A stretch of DNA of 64,000 nucleotides, taken from GCA-020343675 sp964462945. Its GTDB lineage: Bacteria > Planctomycetota > Phycisphaerae > Sedimentisphaerales > Anaerobacaceae. The position numbers and the translations under genes were made by a program. The notes under the pieces were generated by a model. It was not told the origin of the DNA. It made no database searches and worked only from the letters and a program-made list of their open reading frames with translations. The DNA lies in the NCBI GenBank assembly GCA_964462945.1, contig CAYWZW010000001.1, forward strand, positions 119,893 to 183,892, in the 5' to 3' direction. Shown here piece by piece: positions 1 to 8,412 of this stretch (position 1 is its first letter; every line of letters begins with the position of its first letter).

Positions 1-54
1 CCATCCGAAGATTCAAACAAGGCGGATGGCGGCGATCACAAAAAAAGCGAATAG
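1..54 (+). CDS. C-terminal end of a gene cut by the window edge
   Basis: The first 54 bases are open in frame 1 and end in TAG. They encode a short, charged, Gly/Asp/Lys-rich tail (PSEDSNKADGGDHKKSE), as expected for a disordered C-terminus. Only 17 residues are visible, so no function can be given. The next gene is convergent with it and begins its stop region 20 bases later. The call rests only on an open frame with a plausible hydrophilic tail and could be chance. Confidence 0.3.
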   Translation, partial: PSEDSNKADGGDHKKSE

Positions 55-75
55 GAACGGCTCGGCTCCGGCATC

Positions 76-501
76 TTATTTGAGCTTACCGGCCAGGGCC
101 TGGCCAAATTCCTGGGCAAGTTTACTCGCGGTGTACTGCGCCTTGTTGTCATAAGAAGCCGACAGCAATATCTCGCCCTCCCTGTCTTTGGCCACCACAG
201 AAACGCTCTCAATAGCCTCTGCGGTCTGTCTTGATGCGGGTCTTACTGTCAGGAAGGTTGTCCCCGTGATGAAAACGGTCGCCATATTGGGGTCGCACAG
301 TTCAATTCTTCGCCTCATGAACTCTTTTTCAATAACGTCTCGGATGACTTTTCCTACGTGCGGGTCCTGACTTTCGATCGGCGCAACGTAAACACACTTG
401 TGCTCAAGCATCTTCAAGCGGGGCGTACAAACAATGTCGGAGTTGCACCCCGCACATGCACACATCGCCACGAACCCAACAAGCCAAAATGTTCTGTTCA
501 T
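76..501 (-). CDS. Small lipoprotein of unknown function
   Basis: Encodes 141 aa. The N-terminus is a lipoprotein signal peptide: MNRTF, a hydrophobic stretch, then a lipobox ending ACAGC near residue 19. The mature part has a predicted alternation of charged helix and strand, including RDVIEKEFMRRRIELCD, and resembles small envelope lipoproteins that bind nothing recognisable. The start at 501 was chosen because AGGAG lies 8 bases upstream; an in-frame start at 540 has no ribosome site and would put 13 polar residues before the signal peptide. I do not recognise the family. Confidence 0.75.
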   Translation of the reverse strand: MNRTFWLVGFVAMCACAGCNSDIVCTPRLKMLEHKCVYVAPIESQDPHVGKVIRDVIEKEFMRRRIELCDPNMATVFITGTTFLTVRPASRQTAEAIESVSVVAKDREGEILLSASYDNKAQYTASKLAQEFGQALAGKLK

Positions 502-1036
502 TTTCTGTGCTCCTAAAGCTGTTTTCTCTTTCGCCAACAACCATGTTCCACATTTCCATTTAGCGCCCCTGGAAGTACGCCTACGCTTTTCAATCCGAAA
601 TAATATCGAATACCTCTGTGAACGTCAACAAATCAAAACCGCCGGCTGCCAATTATGGCGCCCAAAGCCGCAGAGAATCCGCTCCGAAGAGTAATTTTCA
701 GGCTGCCGCTATCAAGTGTCTCAGATATTGCCCGCCCGTAAATGGTTTATTCAAAAGGTTTTAGCACAAACACGCCTCACTGCTTGCGAGTCCTGGATAG
801 AATCGGCTGGATAGTTCAGCTTGCACTGTGTTGGTTTCAAAAAGGGCTGTGGCGATTACCTGGTTTCTCTCGGCATCCGGAAAACAGGTATCGCGCAGAC
901 GAAATTTGCATTTTTTGGCTTGATTGACGAAACAAAAGACTGTTAGATAAACACACCAAGAGAGAAGTGGATTTCAGAAACTGAAAAAGGGTCGAAACAT
1001 GTTCACCACCGTCTGAACAGAAAGGAAGGGAGTACC
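502..1036. other. Intergenic, 535 bp, no gene seen
   Basis: This is a divergent spacer between the lipoprotein at 76-501 and the barrel-like protein at 1037. Short open frames of 60-100 codons exist on both strands, but none has a ribosome site and a sensible protein sequence. It probably holds the promoters of both neighbours; I found no clear consensus pair. Confidence 0.5.
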
Positions 1037-1708
1037 ATGAGAGAAAAATCAAATGCCATCCTGTTACTGATCGCGTCGGTTCTGTTGTTTTGCGGGGCGG
1101 GCTGCTCGGACTCCGGCGGACTGGCGATCTCGGGTAAGGCCGGCACATTAGGATTCGGCGGAGAGCTCACCACGGGAATTACGTCGAATGTCAACGCCCG
1201 CGTCGGTTTGAATACGCTCGATTTCGATTACGACGACGAGTTTGATAATGTGGAGTACGATGTTGGATTAGACTTCTCTTCTTTTTCCGCACTGGTTGAC
1301 TGGTATCTCTTTGACAGCTCTTTCCGCATCAGTGGCGGTCTGATCTCAATGGACCACACGCTTAATCTGGATGCGACACCGAGTGAAAGCGTGGACATCG
1401 GTGATGGTACGTACTTGCCCGCTGATATAGGCACACTGTCCGGCGATGTGGAAATCGACGGCATAGCTCCCTACATAGGCATCGGCTGGGGCGACCCGAT
1501 GGACCGCAGCAAGAGATGGGGATTCTACTGCGATTTTGGCGTTGCTTTTACGGACTCTCCCGATGTGGCCCTGTCTGCAAGTGGTACGCTGGCATCCGAC
1601 CCGGCCTTCCAGGCAAACCTGGCCAAGGAGAGGGACGAGATAGAGGATGACCTGGAGCCGTTCGAGTTCTATCCGGTCCTATCTCTGGGCATTTTCTTTA
1701 GATTTTAG
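1037..1708 (+). CDS. Outer-membrane barrel-like exported protein
   Basis: Encodes 223 aa. It begins with a signal peptide that ends in a possible lipobox (FCGAGC, about residue 23). The rest is rich in alternating aromatic and polar residues with repeated amphipathic strands (for example VGLDFSSFSALVDWYLF and APYIGIGWG), and it ends in Phe (SLGIFFRF), the usual terminal residue of outer-membrane beta barrels recognised by BamA. A run of acidic residues (EIEDDLEPFEF) lies just before the last strand. AGGAAGGGAG stands 3-5 bases before the ATG. It is a single gene with long spacers on both sides. The barrel call is inference from composition and the C-terminus. Confidence 0.75.
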   Translation: MREKSNAILLLIASVLLFCGAGCSDSGGLAISGKAGTLGFGGELTTGITSNVNARVGLNTLDFDYDDEFDNVEYDVGLDFSSFSALVDWYLFDSSFRISGGLISMDHTLNLDATPSESVDIGDGTYLPADIGTLSGDVEIDGIAPYIGIGWGDPMDRSKRWGFYCDFGVAFTDSPDVALSASGTLASDPAFQANLAKERDEIEDDLEPFEFYPVLSLGIFFRF

Positions 1709-2027
1709 AGCAGCGTTCGTGCCGCGTTCTATCACAGCCGTAATTCAAATAGAACTCCGGCTTGAACGGAGCCTGTAAGGGCTGTACACGCGCGTAATCT
1801 GGAAATGCCTTCAGCCTATTCTCAAAGACACGTGCCCACGCTGGCACCAAAACGGGGCGTGCCCGAAATCTGCCCTGCGAGTCCCGCACAGCCCTGAGGC
1901 CGAAAATTTCGCATGGGCGAAGCGTATGTCAACCGCTCGGCGGGCTCGGGCGTCTTAGCCGCTGTCGCGGCGAACAGATCAGGTCGCTGATAGGCTTGGA
2001 ACCAGAGAACTGAAAGGAGCATTGACG
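1709..2027. other. Intergenic, 319 bp
   Basis: No credible gene. The stretch is GC-rich with several short complementary segments (for example AACTCCG...CGGAG near 1753-1777), so it may form a structured leader for the gene at 2028. I compared it by eye with the c-di-GMP class I riboswitch and saw no matching conserved core. Confidence 0.35.
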
Positions 2028-3047
2028 ATGTGGGCAGTGGAACAGTCGCGTGTTTGGTCGGTTGTTGTTGTCTTGACGTTTCAGGGCATATCTTCAGGAG
2101 CGACCCCTCCAGATCAGGTTTCATATAATCAGAAGACGTATCCCTGCTACCCTCAAACGCTGGAGGCCAAGCCGGATATACCTTCACCTTACACAACAAA
2201 AGACGCAATAGAGATAGTGACAGCTTTCACGAAAGACGGCAGGTACGCCCTTGTCCCCGTGACTGTCGAGAATGGCGATCCCTTGAACTACAAGCAAAAG
2301 CAATGGGGCAAAGGCCGGCAGCTTCAAGTCGATGCCGGAGATTTTCCTACGTTGGCCCGAACGGGGCTCCACTCAGAAGTGGAATTGAACCAGACGAAAA
2401 TGATCACGGGTCGGTCCATCGCAGAGATTACGGAGCTTGGCCGGCCCGGAAGGTCATCCGGCGCCGGGTTCATGAGTCACGATGAAGACATTATCTCCGT
2501 TTTGAAGGCGGATAACCGGCTGGTAACGGAGTTGGGCTTGACCCATCCGCAAATAGCCAAGCCGTTATTTCACGTCTGGAACATGATTCTTAAAGACGTC
2601 GAACTGAAAAGGCTGGGCAGGTTTTGGGACCACATTGACTACATTCTGTACAACAGCAGAAAGGTGTCTTTGAAAGCCGAGGGTACGAGGGGATGGCAGG
2701 AATCCTTGTTCAATGATGAAATCCTGGGCATGTACCAGATCGAGATCGGGAGGAAGTTGGATCAGGATGAAAAAGCCTTCCTGCACAAGAAGTATTCGCG
2801 TCTCAGCGACCAGCAAATGACGGATTTCTTCAAAGCGCTTTCACGTATTCACACAGGGGAGATGGTCCCTTACTACGTGATGCGGTACGGCTTCTACGAG
2901 GGCCACACGGATTATCGCGCTGACCCGATCTCCGTTGCCTGGATCTTCGGCCTGAAAAACCTCGAGCAGACCGAAGCCGCATTTGAGGGAAAACTGTATG
3001 AGGTGCTGACGCAGCATTTCCCAAGGGAAACGGCGGATAATAATTGA
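2028..3047 (+). CDS. Exported protein of unknown function
   Basis: Encodes 339 aa. The N-terminus (WAVEQSRVWSVVVVLTFQG) reads as a signal peptide cleaved near SSGA. The body is soluble, aromatic-rich and mostly helical in its second half, with HVWNMILKDVELKRLG and the pattern YRADPISVAWIFGLKNLE near the C-terminus. No catalytic motif is apparent. AAAGGAG at 2013-2019 sits 8 bases from the ATG at 2028 but only 2 from the TTG at 2022, which decides the start. Neighbours give no functional hint. I do not recognise the family. Confidence 0.8.
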   Translation: MWAVEQSRVWSVVVVLTFQGISSGATPPDQVSYNQKTYPCYPQTLEAKPDIPSPYTTKDAIEIVTAFTKDGRYALVPVTVENGDPLNYKQKQWGKGRQLQVDAGDFPTLARTGLHSEVELNQTKMITGRSIAEITELGRPGRSSGAGFMSHDEDIISVLKADNRLVTELGLTHPQIAKPLFHVWNMILKDVELKRLGRFWDHIDYILYNSRKVSLKAEGTRGWQESLFNDEILGMYQIEIGRKLDQDEKAFLHKKYSRLSDQQMTDFFKALSRIHTGEMVPYYVMRYGFYEGHTDYRADPISVAWIFGLKNLEQTEAAFEGKLYEVLTQHFPRETADNN

Positions 3048-3060
3048 TCCACGCTGCCTT

Positions 3061-3091
3061 CCCCCCCCCGCCAACAAGCGAAATGGGGGGG
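3061..3091. other. C9/G7 homopolymer hairpin
   Basis: Nine consecutive C (3061-3069) are followed 15 bases later by seven G (3085-3091). They can pair as a 7-bp all-GC stem right after the stop of the gene at 2028-3047. It could act as a transcription stop signal, but no T tract follows on either strand. Long C runs are also prone to sequencing error. Confidence 0.4.
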
Positions 3092-3330
3092 TACCCTTGT
3101 ATCTACAGCCTCTTTTCCCGTGCCGCACCTCATTCAAGAACAAAATCCACCTACGCTCATCGTGGCGTTTCCACCCCGCACAGGATACAGGCTCAACGGC
3201 CCGGATTTGGCTTGAAGCTCCCGCGAAAGATTCTTGACAATTCAAGCAGGGTGTATTAACCTCGTTAACGTTCCTCACATCGTCATATTGTAAATCTCAG
3301 AGAGGTTCTCTTAAGAAAGAGAGGTATATG

Positions 3331-4080
3331 ATGAACAAGACCATAGAATCACTGGGCGTTGGGCTTCTGCGATTGCTCTGCTATTCCTACGGCGGTTTTC
3401 TCCTGGTCGTCTGTGCCGCCTGCTTTTCTCACTCGCAAATCAAAGCCGTGATCGATGCGCTGCATCCCAGCGTGGCGGTTCTGGCCATCGTTGTCATCGG
3501 GGCGGCCATCTATGTTCTGCACCGCAGTATCGTCATGCCCGTTCACCACCTGCTGCTTTGCTCGCTCTTCCGGATCGGCGACAGGGCCAGGGGCACCGGA
3601 GAACACGCCGAGTTTTCGCCGGACCCGACACGGTATCTCGGCGAGGCGATTGGAGTCCCGGCCAGAAGGAGGATTACCGCATACAATATTCTGCGGCGAA
3701 GCGACTTCTTCCCCAACAGGGATTCTCTAAACGTGGCCCACGCCGAAAACGGCCTGCTGGTGATGAGTGGCGTGGGGCTGCTCATCGCGGCCGGCTATGC
3801 CGTGAGCCAGGGCAAGTCGTTTGGACTGACCCTGACTTTGTTCGTCCTGGCGCTCGTCTTTCTTGTTGCCTCTTTCTGGGCCGAATGGATTCAACATTCG
3901 GTGGAATGCTCGATAATCAAGGACCGCCCTGTAGAAGCGATGAAGATTCTGGCAAACACGGGCATCCTTCGCACAGAGGACATCCACGCGACGATGGAAC
4001 TGCAAGATCTCAAGGACAGCGAAACGCTGGAAGAAGATACCGTTGGCAGGGAGCAGACTTCCGACCCGGATACAACATGA
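3331..4080 (+). CDS. Integral membrane protein of unknown function
   Basis: Encodes 249 aa. There are two N-terminal hydrophobic helices (about residues 12-35 and 45-65), a cytoplasmic-looking Arg-rich segment (RIGDRARGTGEH; PARRRITAYNILRR), then two more helices around residues 140-190, and a charged C-terminal tail rich in Glu and Asp. The tail helix RPVEAMKILANTGILRTEDI resembles a small helical domain. GAGAGG lies 6 bases before the ATG at 3331 and 3 before the in-frame ATG at 3328, so the later one is preferred. No family was recognised. Confidence 0.75.
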   Translation: MNKTIESLGVGLLRLLCYSYGGFLLVVCAACFSHSQIKAVIDALHPSVAVLAIVVIGAAIYVLHRSIVMPVHHLLLCSLFRIGDRARGTGEHAEFSPDPTRYLGEAIGVPARRRITAYNILRRSDFFPNRDSLNVAHAENGLLVMSGVGLLIAAGYAVSQGKSFGLTLTLFVLALVFLVASFWAEWIQHSVECSIIKDRPVEAMKILANTGILRTEDIHATMELQDLKDSETLEEDTVGREQTSDPDTT

Positions 4081-4321
4081 CTTGGCTTAGGCGACAAGAA
4101 GGGCTGCGAGCCTCCGCGCCCGCGGCCCTTCCTTGCTATCATATCCTAATATTATACAAAATGCGGCCTGTGCATTCCTATTGTGGTGACTGCGTATTTT
4201 CACATCAAACGGGGCCTTCCAGAGAAAATTGACTTATCGGACTATCTTAACAGCCTTTCTTTCTCCGGAAGGGGTGGACAATAAGGGCTCAACCGCCATC
4301 AAAGGAGCATAGTGAACGGTT

Positions 4322-4774
4322 TTATAGGGCTTTCTCAACAGCCAAGCATAGGTGGGCTTTGACAAGGCTGTAAATGCTTCCGTTGCTTAATGAAGCCTGA
4401 CGGAGAAAAAATGGCTGATTAGCAGCTTTGTGGTCTTCGAAGGACGTTGCACATCTGCCCCCGCACCGTCCGCTCAACACTAAGGAACCGTTTAGAGCCA
4501 AAAGCTGAAGATAGGGAAAAGGCCGGGGGACGTGAGCCAAGGCGAAAACAAAGACCGCCCGGCTGACAGAGGCCAGCGGGTCAGCGAAAGACTCACTGAC
4601 CATATCCCCCCTTGTGGCGCTCCAGAACCAGCCTATCTCGACAGCATTGATGAAACCCACAGAGCTAACAACTGCGGAGTCTTCCGAGGGGAAGGTGTGC
4701 AGTCCGGCAGAAGTACTCGCCGTGTGCAGCAAGCAAATAGCTTCAATCATGCAAATTGCCAGTAACTTCTTCAT
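4322..4774 (-). CDS. Short exported protein, doubtful C-terminal part
   Basis: Encodes 150 aa. The first 25 residues form a good signal peptide (MKKLLAICMIEAICLLHTAS) and AGGAG lies 7 bases before the ATG, so translation initiation looks real. The rest has unusual composition (many Leu, Ser, Arg, Cys with no clear domain; ...LALNGSLVLSGRCGG...), as if the frame had run into non-coding or repeat DNA. The gene may be a pseudogene with an intact 5' end or a genuine but unknown small secreted protein. No neighbour shares its operon. Confidence 0.4.
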   Translation of the reverse strand: MKKLLAICMIEAICLLHTASTSAGLHTFPSEDSAVVSSVGFINAVEIGWFWSATRGDMVSESFADPLASVSRAVFVFALAHVPRPFPYLQLLALNGSLVLSGRCGGRCATSFEDHKAANQPFFLRQASLSNGSIYSLVKAHLCLAVEKAL

Positions 4775-4843
4775 TCTACTTCTCCTTCAGGCAGCAGGAC
4801 GGGACTGTTTTGGCAAATTCTGCTTTTTTTCACCTGGTTCCCT

Positions 4844-4871
4844 TTGAAGTTGAGAATTGTTCTGCTATATT
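4844..4871 (+). promoter_or_regulatory. Promoter for the STAS-domain gene
   Basis: TTGAAG (4844-4849) and TATATT (4866-4871) are separated by 16 bases, close to the sigma70 consensus. The start codon of the STAS gene lies about 95 bases downstream of the -10 box. Confidence 0.5.
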
Positions 4872-4965
4872 TTAGTTAGAGGGTTGGATGTGCCGCACAG
4901 AAACCGATTCCGATAATAAACGTGAAGCAGCCCCATGCACGCCTGCTCAGGCGGAGGGAGCAGAA

Positions 4966-5325
4966 ATGGGAATTCAGAACTTCTCAAAAAATATCGTCCT
5001 AATCACTTTGCCGGAACAGCCACAATACGGGGACGAGCTTGAAGTGGTCAACAACATGCTCTGCGAGACGGTTGACCGCGATGTGGTGATCGACTTCGCC
5101 AAAGTCCAAATGCTCACCTCCGAGACTATCTGCGGTCTGATGATCCTGGACAGACTGCTCGGAGGGACCGGACATCAGCTTGTTCTGTGCAATCTTTCCT
5201 CAGCAATCAAACAAATCTTTGTGCGAACTGGTCTTGTGACGGTGTTCCAGTTTGCCGACGACGAGCTGGCCGCACTGGGATATCTGCGGAGCAGACATCT
5301 ATCGTGGGCTGAAAGTCAACCGTGA
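4966..5325 (+). CDS. STAS-domain protein (anti-anti-sigma type)
   Basis: Encodes 119 aa, the size of a stand-alone STAS domain. It has the family pattern: an N-terminal strand (NIVLITLP), a central strand with VVIDFAKVQMLTSETICGLM, where the Ser/Thr pair after the aliphatic strand is the position phosphorylated in SpoIIAA-like proteins, then QLVLCNLSSAIKQIFVRTGL and FQFADDE. Such proteins bind anti-sigma kinases or act in partner-switching modules; no kinase is adjacent here. GGAGGGAG at 4953-4960 sets the ATG at 4966; a longer frame from 4888 has no ribosome site. Its cognate kinase must be elsewhere. Confidence 0.85.
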   Translation: MGIQNFSKNIVLITLPEQPQYGDELEVVNNMLCETVDRDVVIDFAKVQMLTSETICGLMILDRLLGGTGHQLVLCNLSSAIKQIFVRTGLVTVFQFADDELAALGYLRSRHLSWAESQP

Positions 5326-5462
5326 TTTGCGAGCTGAGCCCGTTGTTTTCGGCTCTTTCACTTTTTCCTGATGCACGTTGTGCTTTCGAGCCGGATCCAG
5401 GAACACCTGCTGCGCTGCAAAGAATACCCTGGAAGGCCCTTCTTGGGCAGTCGCTTCGGAAC

Positions 5463-7241
5463 CTACGGCACGGCTTTAGCCGGTGTATTGGAGACCGACG
5501 TCTCGACAGACGGGGCGTTTTCTCCGGCACTGCCCTGAGCCTGTTTTTCTTCCGTTGCCGACCGCGACGCTTGTCTCGATTCGGAAGCCGGTTCTGACTG
5601 AGCGACTCGGGGCGGATTCAACAGGACACTCTCGCCGACTTCCAAACCACTGACGATCTGAACAAAGGTGTTATTGAACGCTCCCGTTTGCACCTCGCGT
5701 TCTTCGGGACCTCGCTCGGTCGCAACATAGCAAATCTTCTTGCCGCCCCTATTTTCGACCACCTGAACCGGCACGATCTTCACGTCGTACAACCGCTCCA
5801 CGAGAATCTCGATTTTCGCTGACATTCCCGGTTTGAGGACATCATGAGATCCGTCGATCGTGACCTGTGTTGTGTAAACCTTGACTCCGGGGTCGAACCA
5901 GCCGTGCTGGGGATCGGGCAACGGCGCAACCTTGAGCACCTTGCCGTAGAATGGTGTGTCCGGAAAGGCTTCCACGGTAATTGTCGCAGGCTGGCCCGGG
6001 AGAACCATATTCACCGACGACTCATGAACACGCAGCTCGGCGCCCATGACAGTGGAGTTGGGAATGGTGAAAATCTTCTGGCCCTTGTGGACCGCGTCCC
6101 CGACTTCGACAGGGTCATCTCGCCTTTGGTACCAATCGGCGCTGCTGCCATAGATCACGATGCCCGGGCTTGGCGCGCGTATTATACACGCGGCAATCTG
6201 GCGCTCCAGCTTATCGACGTGGCTCTTCTGCAAATTATAAGAGGCTTCCATGCTCGCAAGCTTTGCCTGGGCCTGGGCTAACTTGGATCGGGTGCGAGCC
6301 AGAGTTCGTTCCAATTCACGTTTGGCTTCGTGGTAATCGCTCAGAAGCTGCTTTGCCTGCTTTGGAAAATCGTAGCGCTTGTAAAGGTCCAGAGCATCTG
6401 ACGCCTGCTCATGCTGGATCTTGTAGCTTTTTACGGCCAGCTCTTTTTGCCTGACCTCTATTTCGGGAGCATAATTCGCTTCGTAGAGCTTCCTGCTGGA
6501 ATCCAGCTCGCTCTGGGCCTGTGTGAGTCTTTCCTCTGCAAGAATAATGCTGTCATTAAGTTGTTTCAGCTTCTGCTTGGCCCCGCCTCCCTCGCTGTTG
6601 GGATCATCGAGAAACTTTAGCATTGCGGCCATGTCGATGGTTACGTTGGGGTCTGTCATCATCTTGTCGATGAGCTTCTGCGAAGCCACCTCGCCCAGGT
6701 AGTTTCGCAGATCCATCAGGCTGAATTCAACCGCCAGCTCGGCAGTGGCAACGTCGGATTCGTTCTGTTTCTTTTGGATCAGGTACGCCTCCTGAGCCTC
6801 CAAGTAGTTCGCTTGTGCAGCCGAGAAATCTATCTGCTCTCTGTTGTAGAAGTCCTGAAGGTCGGATGCGTTCAATTGACAAAGGATTCTTCCGTTCTTA
6901 ACATCCTCCGGCGTGATCACCGTGCCTTCGGGGATGATACTGGCGATTTCGACGCCGCGTCCCTCCACCTCGCACATAACATCCGTGGACTCCTGGGCCT
7001 TGATGCTGCCGCTCTCGGTCACGGTGATGACCAGGTCATCGGTACGCACGGTGAACGTGCTCATCACCTTGCCGGCATCAGCCGACGCCGGCGCCCGCAT
7101 CCATCCCAACAGAGCAAGTGCCGCCGCAACGATGAACAGCACGAAAAGGGCTATCCAAAATCGCTTCCCGGTGCCTACCCCCATACGACCGCCCTGCTGC
7201 CCGCCTCGGTTGTCTATCTGGCCTTTGTTGTGTTGTGCCAT
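5463..7241 (-). CDS. HlyD/RND-type periplasmic adaptor protein
   Basis: Encodes 592 aa. Order: Gly/Gln-rich cytoplasmic start, one membrane helix (about residues 29-49), a first half-lipoyl motif (GSIKAQESTDVMCEVEGRG), a very long coiled-coil hairpin of about 250 residues, the second lipoyl half (IRAPSPGIVIY), a beta-barrel domain (LRVHESSVNMVLPGQPATI) and a membrane-proximal domain (VPVQVVENRGGKKICYV). The Gln/Ser/Ala-rich end is disordered. These proteins bridge an inner-membrane pump to an outer-membrane channel. No ABC or RND pump gene lies next to it, so the partner is unknown. The coiled coil is longer than in typical MacA, which suggests a wide periplasmic gap. Confidence 0.9.
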   Translation of the reverse strand: MAQHNKGQIDNRGGQQGGRMGVGTGKRFWIALFVLFIVAAALALLGWMRAPASADAGKVMSTFTVRTDDLVITVTESGSIKAQESTDVMCEVEGRGVEIASIIPEGTVITPEDVKNGRILCQLNASDLQDFYNREQIDFSAAQANYLEAQEAYLIQKKQNESDVATAELAVEFSLMDLRNYLGEVASQKLIDKMMTDPNVTIDMAAMLKFLDDPNSEGGGAKQKLKQLNDSIILAEERLTQAQSELDSSRKLYEANYAPEIEVRQKELAVKSYKIQHEQASDALDLYKRYDFPKQAKQLLSDYHEAKRELERTLARTRSKLAQAQAKLASMEASYNLQKSHVDKLERQIAACIIRAPSPGIVIYGSSADWYQRRDDPVEVGDAVHKGQKIFTIPNSTVMGAELRVHESSVNMVLPGQPATITVEAFPDTPFYGKVLKVAPLPDPQHGWFDPGVKVYTTQVTIDGSHDVLKPGMSAKIEILVERLYDVKIVPVQVVENRGGKKICYVATERGPEEREVQTGAFNNTFVQIVSGLEVGESVLLNPPRVAQSEPASESRQASRSATEEKQAQGSAGENAPSVETSVSNTPAKAVP

Positions 7242-7303
7242 TTGCTGCTCGCGAATCCCTTACATGAACTATTTGCCAGGCTATTCACACCTTTATTCTT
7301 ACC

Positions 7304-7332
7304 AAAGTACAACATCCAATGGGAATTTTCAA
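7304..7332 (-). promoter_or_regulatory. Possible promoter of the HlyD-type adaptor gene
   Basis: On the minus strand TTGAAA (7327-7332) and TACTTT (7304-7309) are 17 bases apart, with the adaptor ATG about 63 bases further on. The -10 box is a moderate match. Confidence 0.35.
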
Positions 7333-7530
7333 CCCTTTTCTGCCTCTTGGACTGATTTTGCGGCTTGGTTTGAGTCCTGAGGCCATAGAGTATTCACAAG
7401 GCGTTGTAAAAAAATGCTCACCGAGAAAGGGGGATTGAGATCCGCCGCACTCTCGTAACCAATTGTATTTCCATGAATTAGCCTTCTTCCACAACCGTCC
7501 TATAATAGAATTTTGCGAAAATCCAAAAAA

Positions 7531-7601
7531 AAGTGGCATTGAATGTTGACATGGTGGCGGAAAGTGGTAGAATTACCCACCTTGAATAGGTTAAGTGGGA
7601 C
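7531..7601 (+). promoter_or_regulatory. mraZ promoter with repeated GTGG boxes
   Basis: TTGACA (7546-7551) and TAGAAT (7568-7573) are 16 bases apart, an almost perfect sigma70 promoter. GTGG repeats overlap it: AAGTGG at 7531, GGTGG at 7553, AAGTGG at 7562 and AAGTGG at 7594; those at 7554 and 7564 are exactly 10 bases apart, and an inverted copy (CCCAC) lies at 7576-7580. MraZ proteins are known to bind arrays of TGGG/GTGG-type direct repeats at their own promoter and repress it, so autoregulation is inferred. The array sits between and beside the -35 and -10 boxes. Confidence 0.75.
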
Positions 7602-7608
7602 AGATGCC

Positions 7609-8082
7609 ATGCTATTACTAACAGGCGAATATCAGCACGTTGTCGATGGCAAGAGCAGAGTCCTCATCTCGAACAAGTTAAGAAATCAAATTGACGTCGA
7701 TGAGCACGGAAGCAATTTCTATCTCATCCTCGGGGCGAATGGCGTACTTTGTCTGTACCCTGAGAAATATTTCGAGCAGATCGCCCTTGCGGTCACCCCC
7801 GGAACCACGGCACCGGACGAGGCCGTGGCGTTCGAGCGAATGAGTTTTGCTCTGGCCAGCAAGGTGGAATTGGACGGACAGGGCCGGCTGTTGCTGAACG
7901 AGAAACTGAGAAAGAGGGCCGGATTGAAAGACAACATCACGCTTGTCGGCGTCCGAGACCACATCGAACTGTGGAACAGTGAAAGCTGGGAGCAGTACCT
8001 CTGCGACCACATGGCTCAGTATCAGAAACAAATGGAGCAGGCGCGTCAGGTGGTCCTGCAGAAACAGAACGAAGAACTTTAA
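7609..8082 (+). CDS. mraZ: Transcriptional regulator MraZ
   Basis: Encodes 157 aa. It has two SpoVT/AbrB-like beta halves: LLTGEYQHVVDGKSRVLIS at the N-terminus and ASKVELDGQGRLLLNEKLR in the middle, matching the DxxGR repeats of MraZ. The protein forms ring-shaped multimers that bind repeated GTGG boxes upstream of the dcw cluster. The frame is open from 7543, but that ATG lies inside the promoter; the start at 7609, giving the usual MLLLTGEYQH, is preferred. First gene of the short dcw-like cluster. The C-terminal 15 residues (KQMEQARQVVLQKQNEEL) are a helical extension. Confidence 0.93.
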   Translation: MLLLTGEYQHVVDGKSRVLISNKLRNQIDVDEHGSNFYLILGANGVLCLYPEKYFEQIALAVTPGTTAPDEAVAFERMSFALASKVELDGQGRLLLNEKLRKRAGLKDNITLVGVRDHIELWNSESWEQYLCDHMAQYQKQMEQARQVVLQKQNEEL

Positions 8083-8106
8083 CCTTTGCAGTGGAGACAA
8101 GACACA

Positions 8107-8316
8107 ATGATTGGAACGGATTCGAACCATTGCCGGATTGTCGCTGAGAGTCTTGCCGGCAGAAGAGAGATTGACGAGCAGACACTTGACGCGCTGGCAG
8201 CTCTCGGTGAGAAGCTGGAACAGTTAAGGGGACTCGACGGCGTTTTTTCAGGCGTGGAATTCTCCCCTTATGTTGAGAAGCTTCGAAGTCACAAGAGCCC
8301 CATAGCCGTGGGCTGA
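8107..8316 (+). CDS. Small conserved-position protein between mraZ and rsmH
   Basis: Encodes 69 aa, mostly helical and acidic (REIDEQTLDALAALGEKLEQL). It lies 24 bases after mraZ in the same direction, with GGAGA about 10 bases before the ATG, so it is probably in the mraZ operon. There is no membrane segment or known motif. The amino-acid pattern (regular Leu/Ala heptads) makes it more likely a real protein than a chance frame. The function is unknown. Confidence 0.55.
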   Translation: MIGTDSNHCRIVAESLAGRREIDEQTLDALAALGEKLEQLRGLDGVFSGVEFSPYVEKLRSHKSPIAVG

Positions 8317-8350
8317 CTCTTGACCTCCGGCGCGTGCTGGGTATTGCACG

Positions 8351-8372
8351 AGGTCCCGATGCACAGGGACCT
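8351..8372 (+). other. Hairpin in the rsmH leader
   Basis: AGGTCCC (8351-8357) pairs with GGGACCT (8366-8372) across an 8-base loop, 40 bases before the rsmH start. No T tract follows, so it is not a classical terminator; it could modulate read-through or translation of rsmH. Confidence 0.35.
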
Positions 8373-8412
8373 GAAACGATAGGCGGCGTACAATGTATGG
8401 CGCACCAGACAG

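Noticed and set aside
1709..2027. Cyclic-di-GMP or other riboswitch
   Set aside because: No conserved core matching a known class was visible by eye.
3061..3091. Rho-independent terminator
   Set aside because: Stem is made of pure C/G runs with no T tract; listed only as a hairpin, and length may be affected by sequencing errors.
7543..7608. Upstream ATG of mraZ at 7543
   Set aside because: It lies within the -35 region of a consensus promoter, so it cannot be in the transcript.
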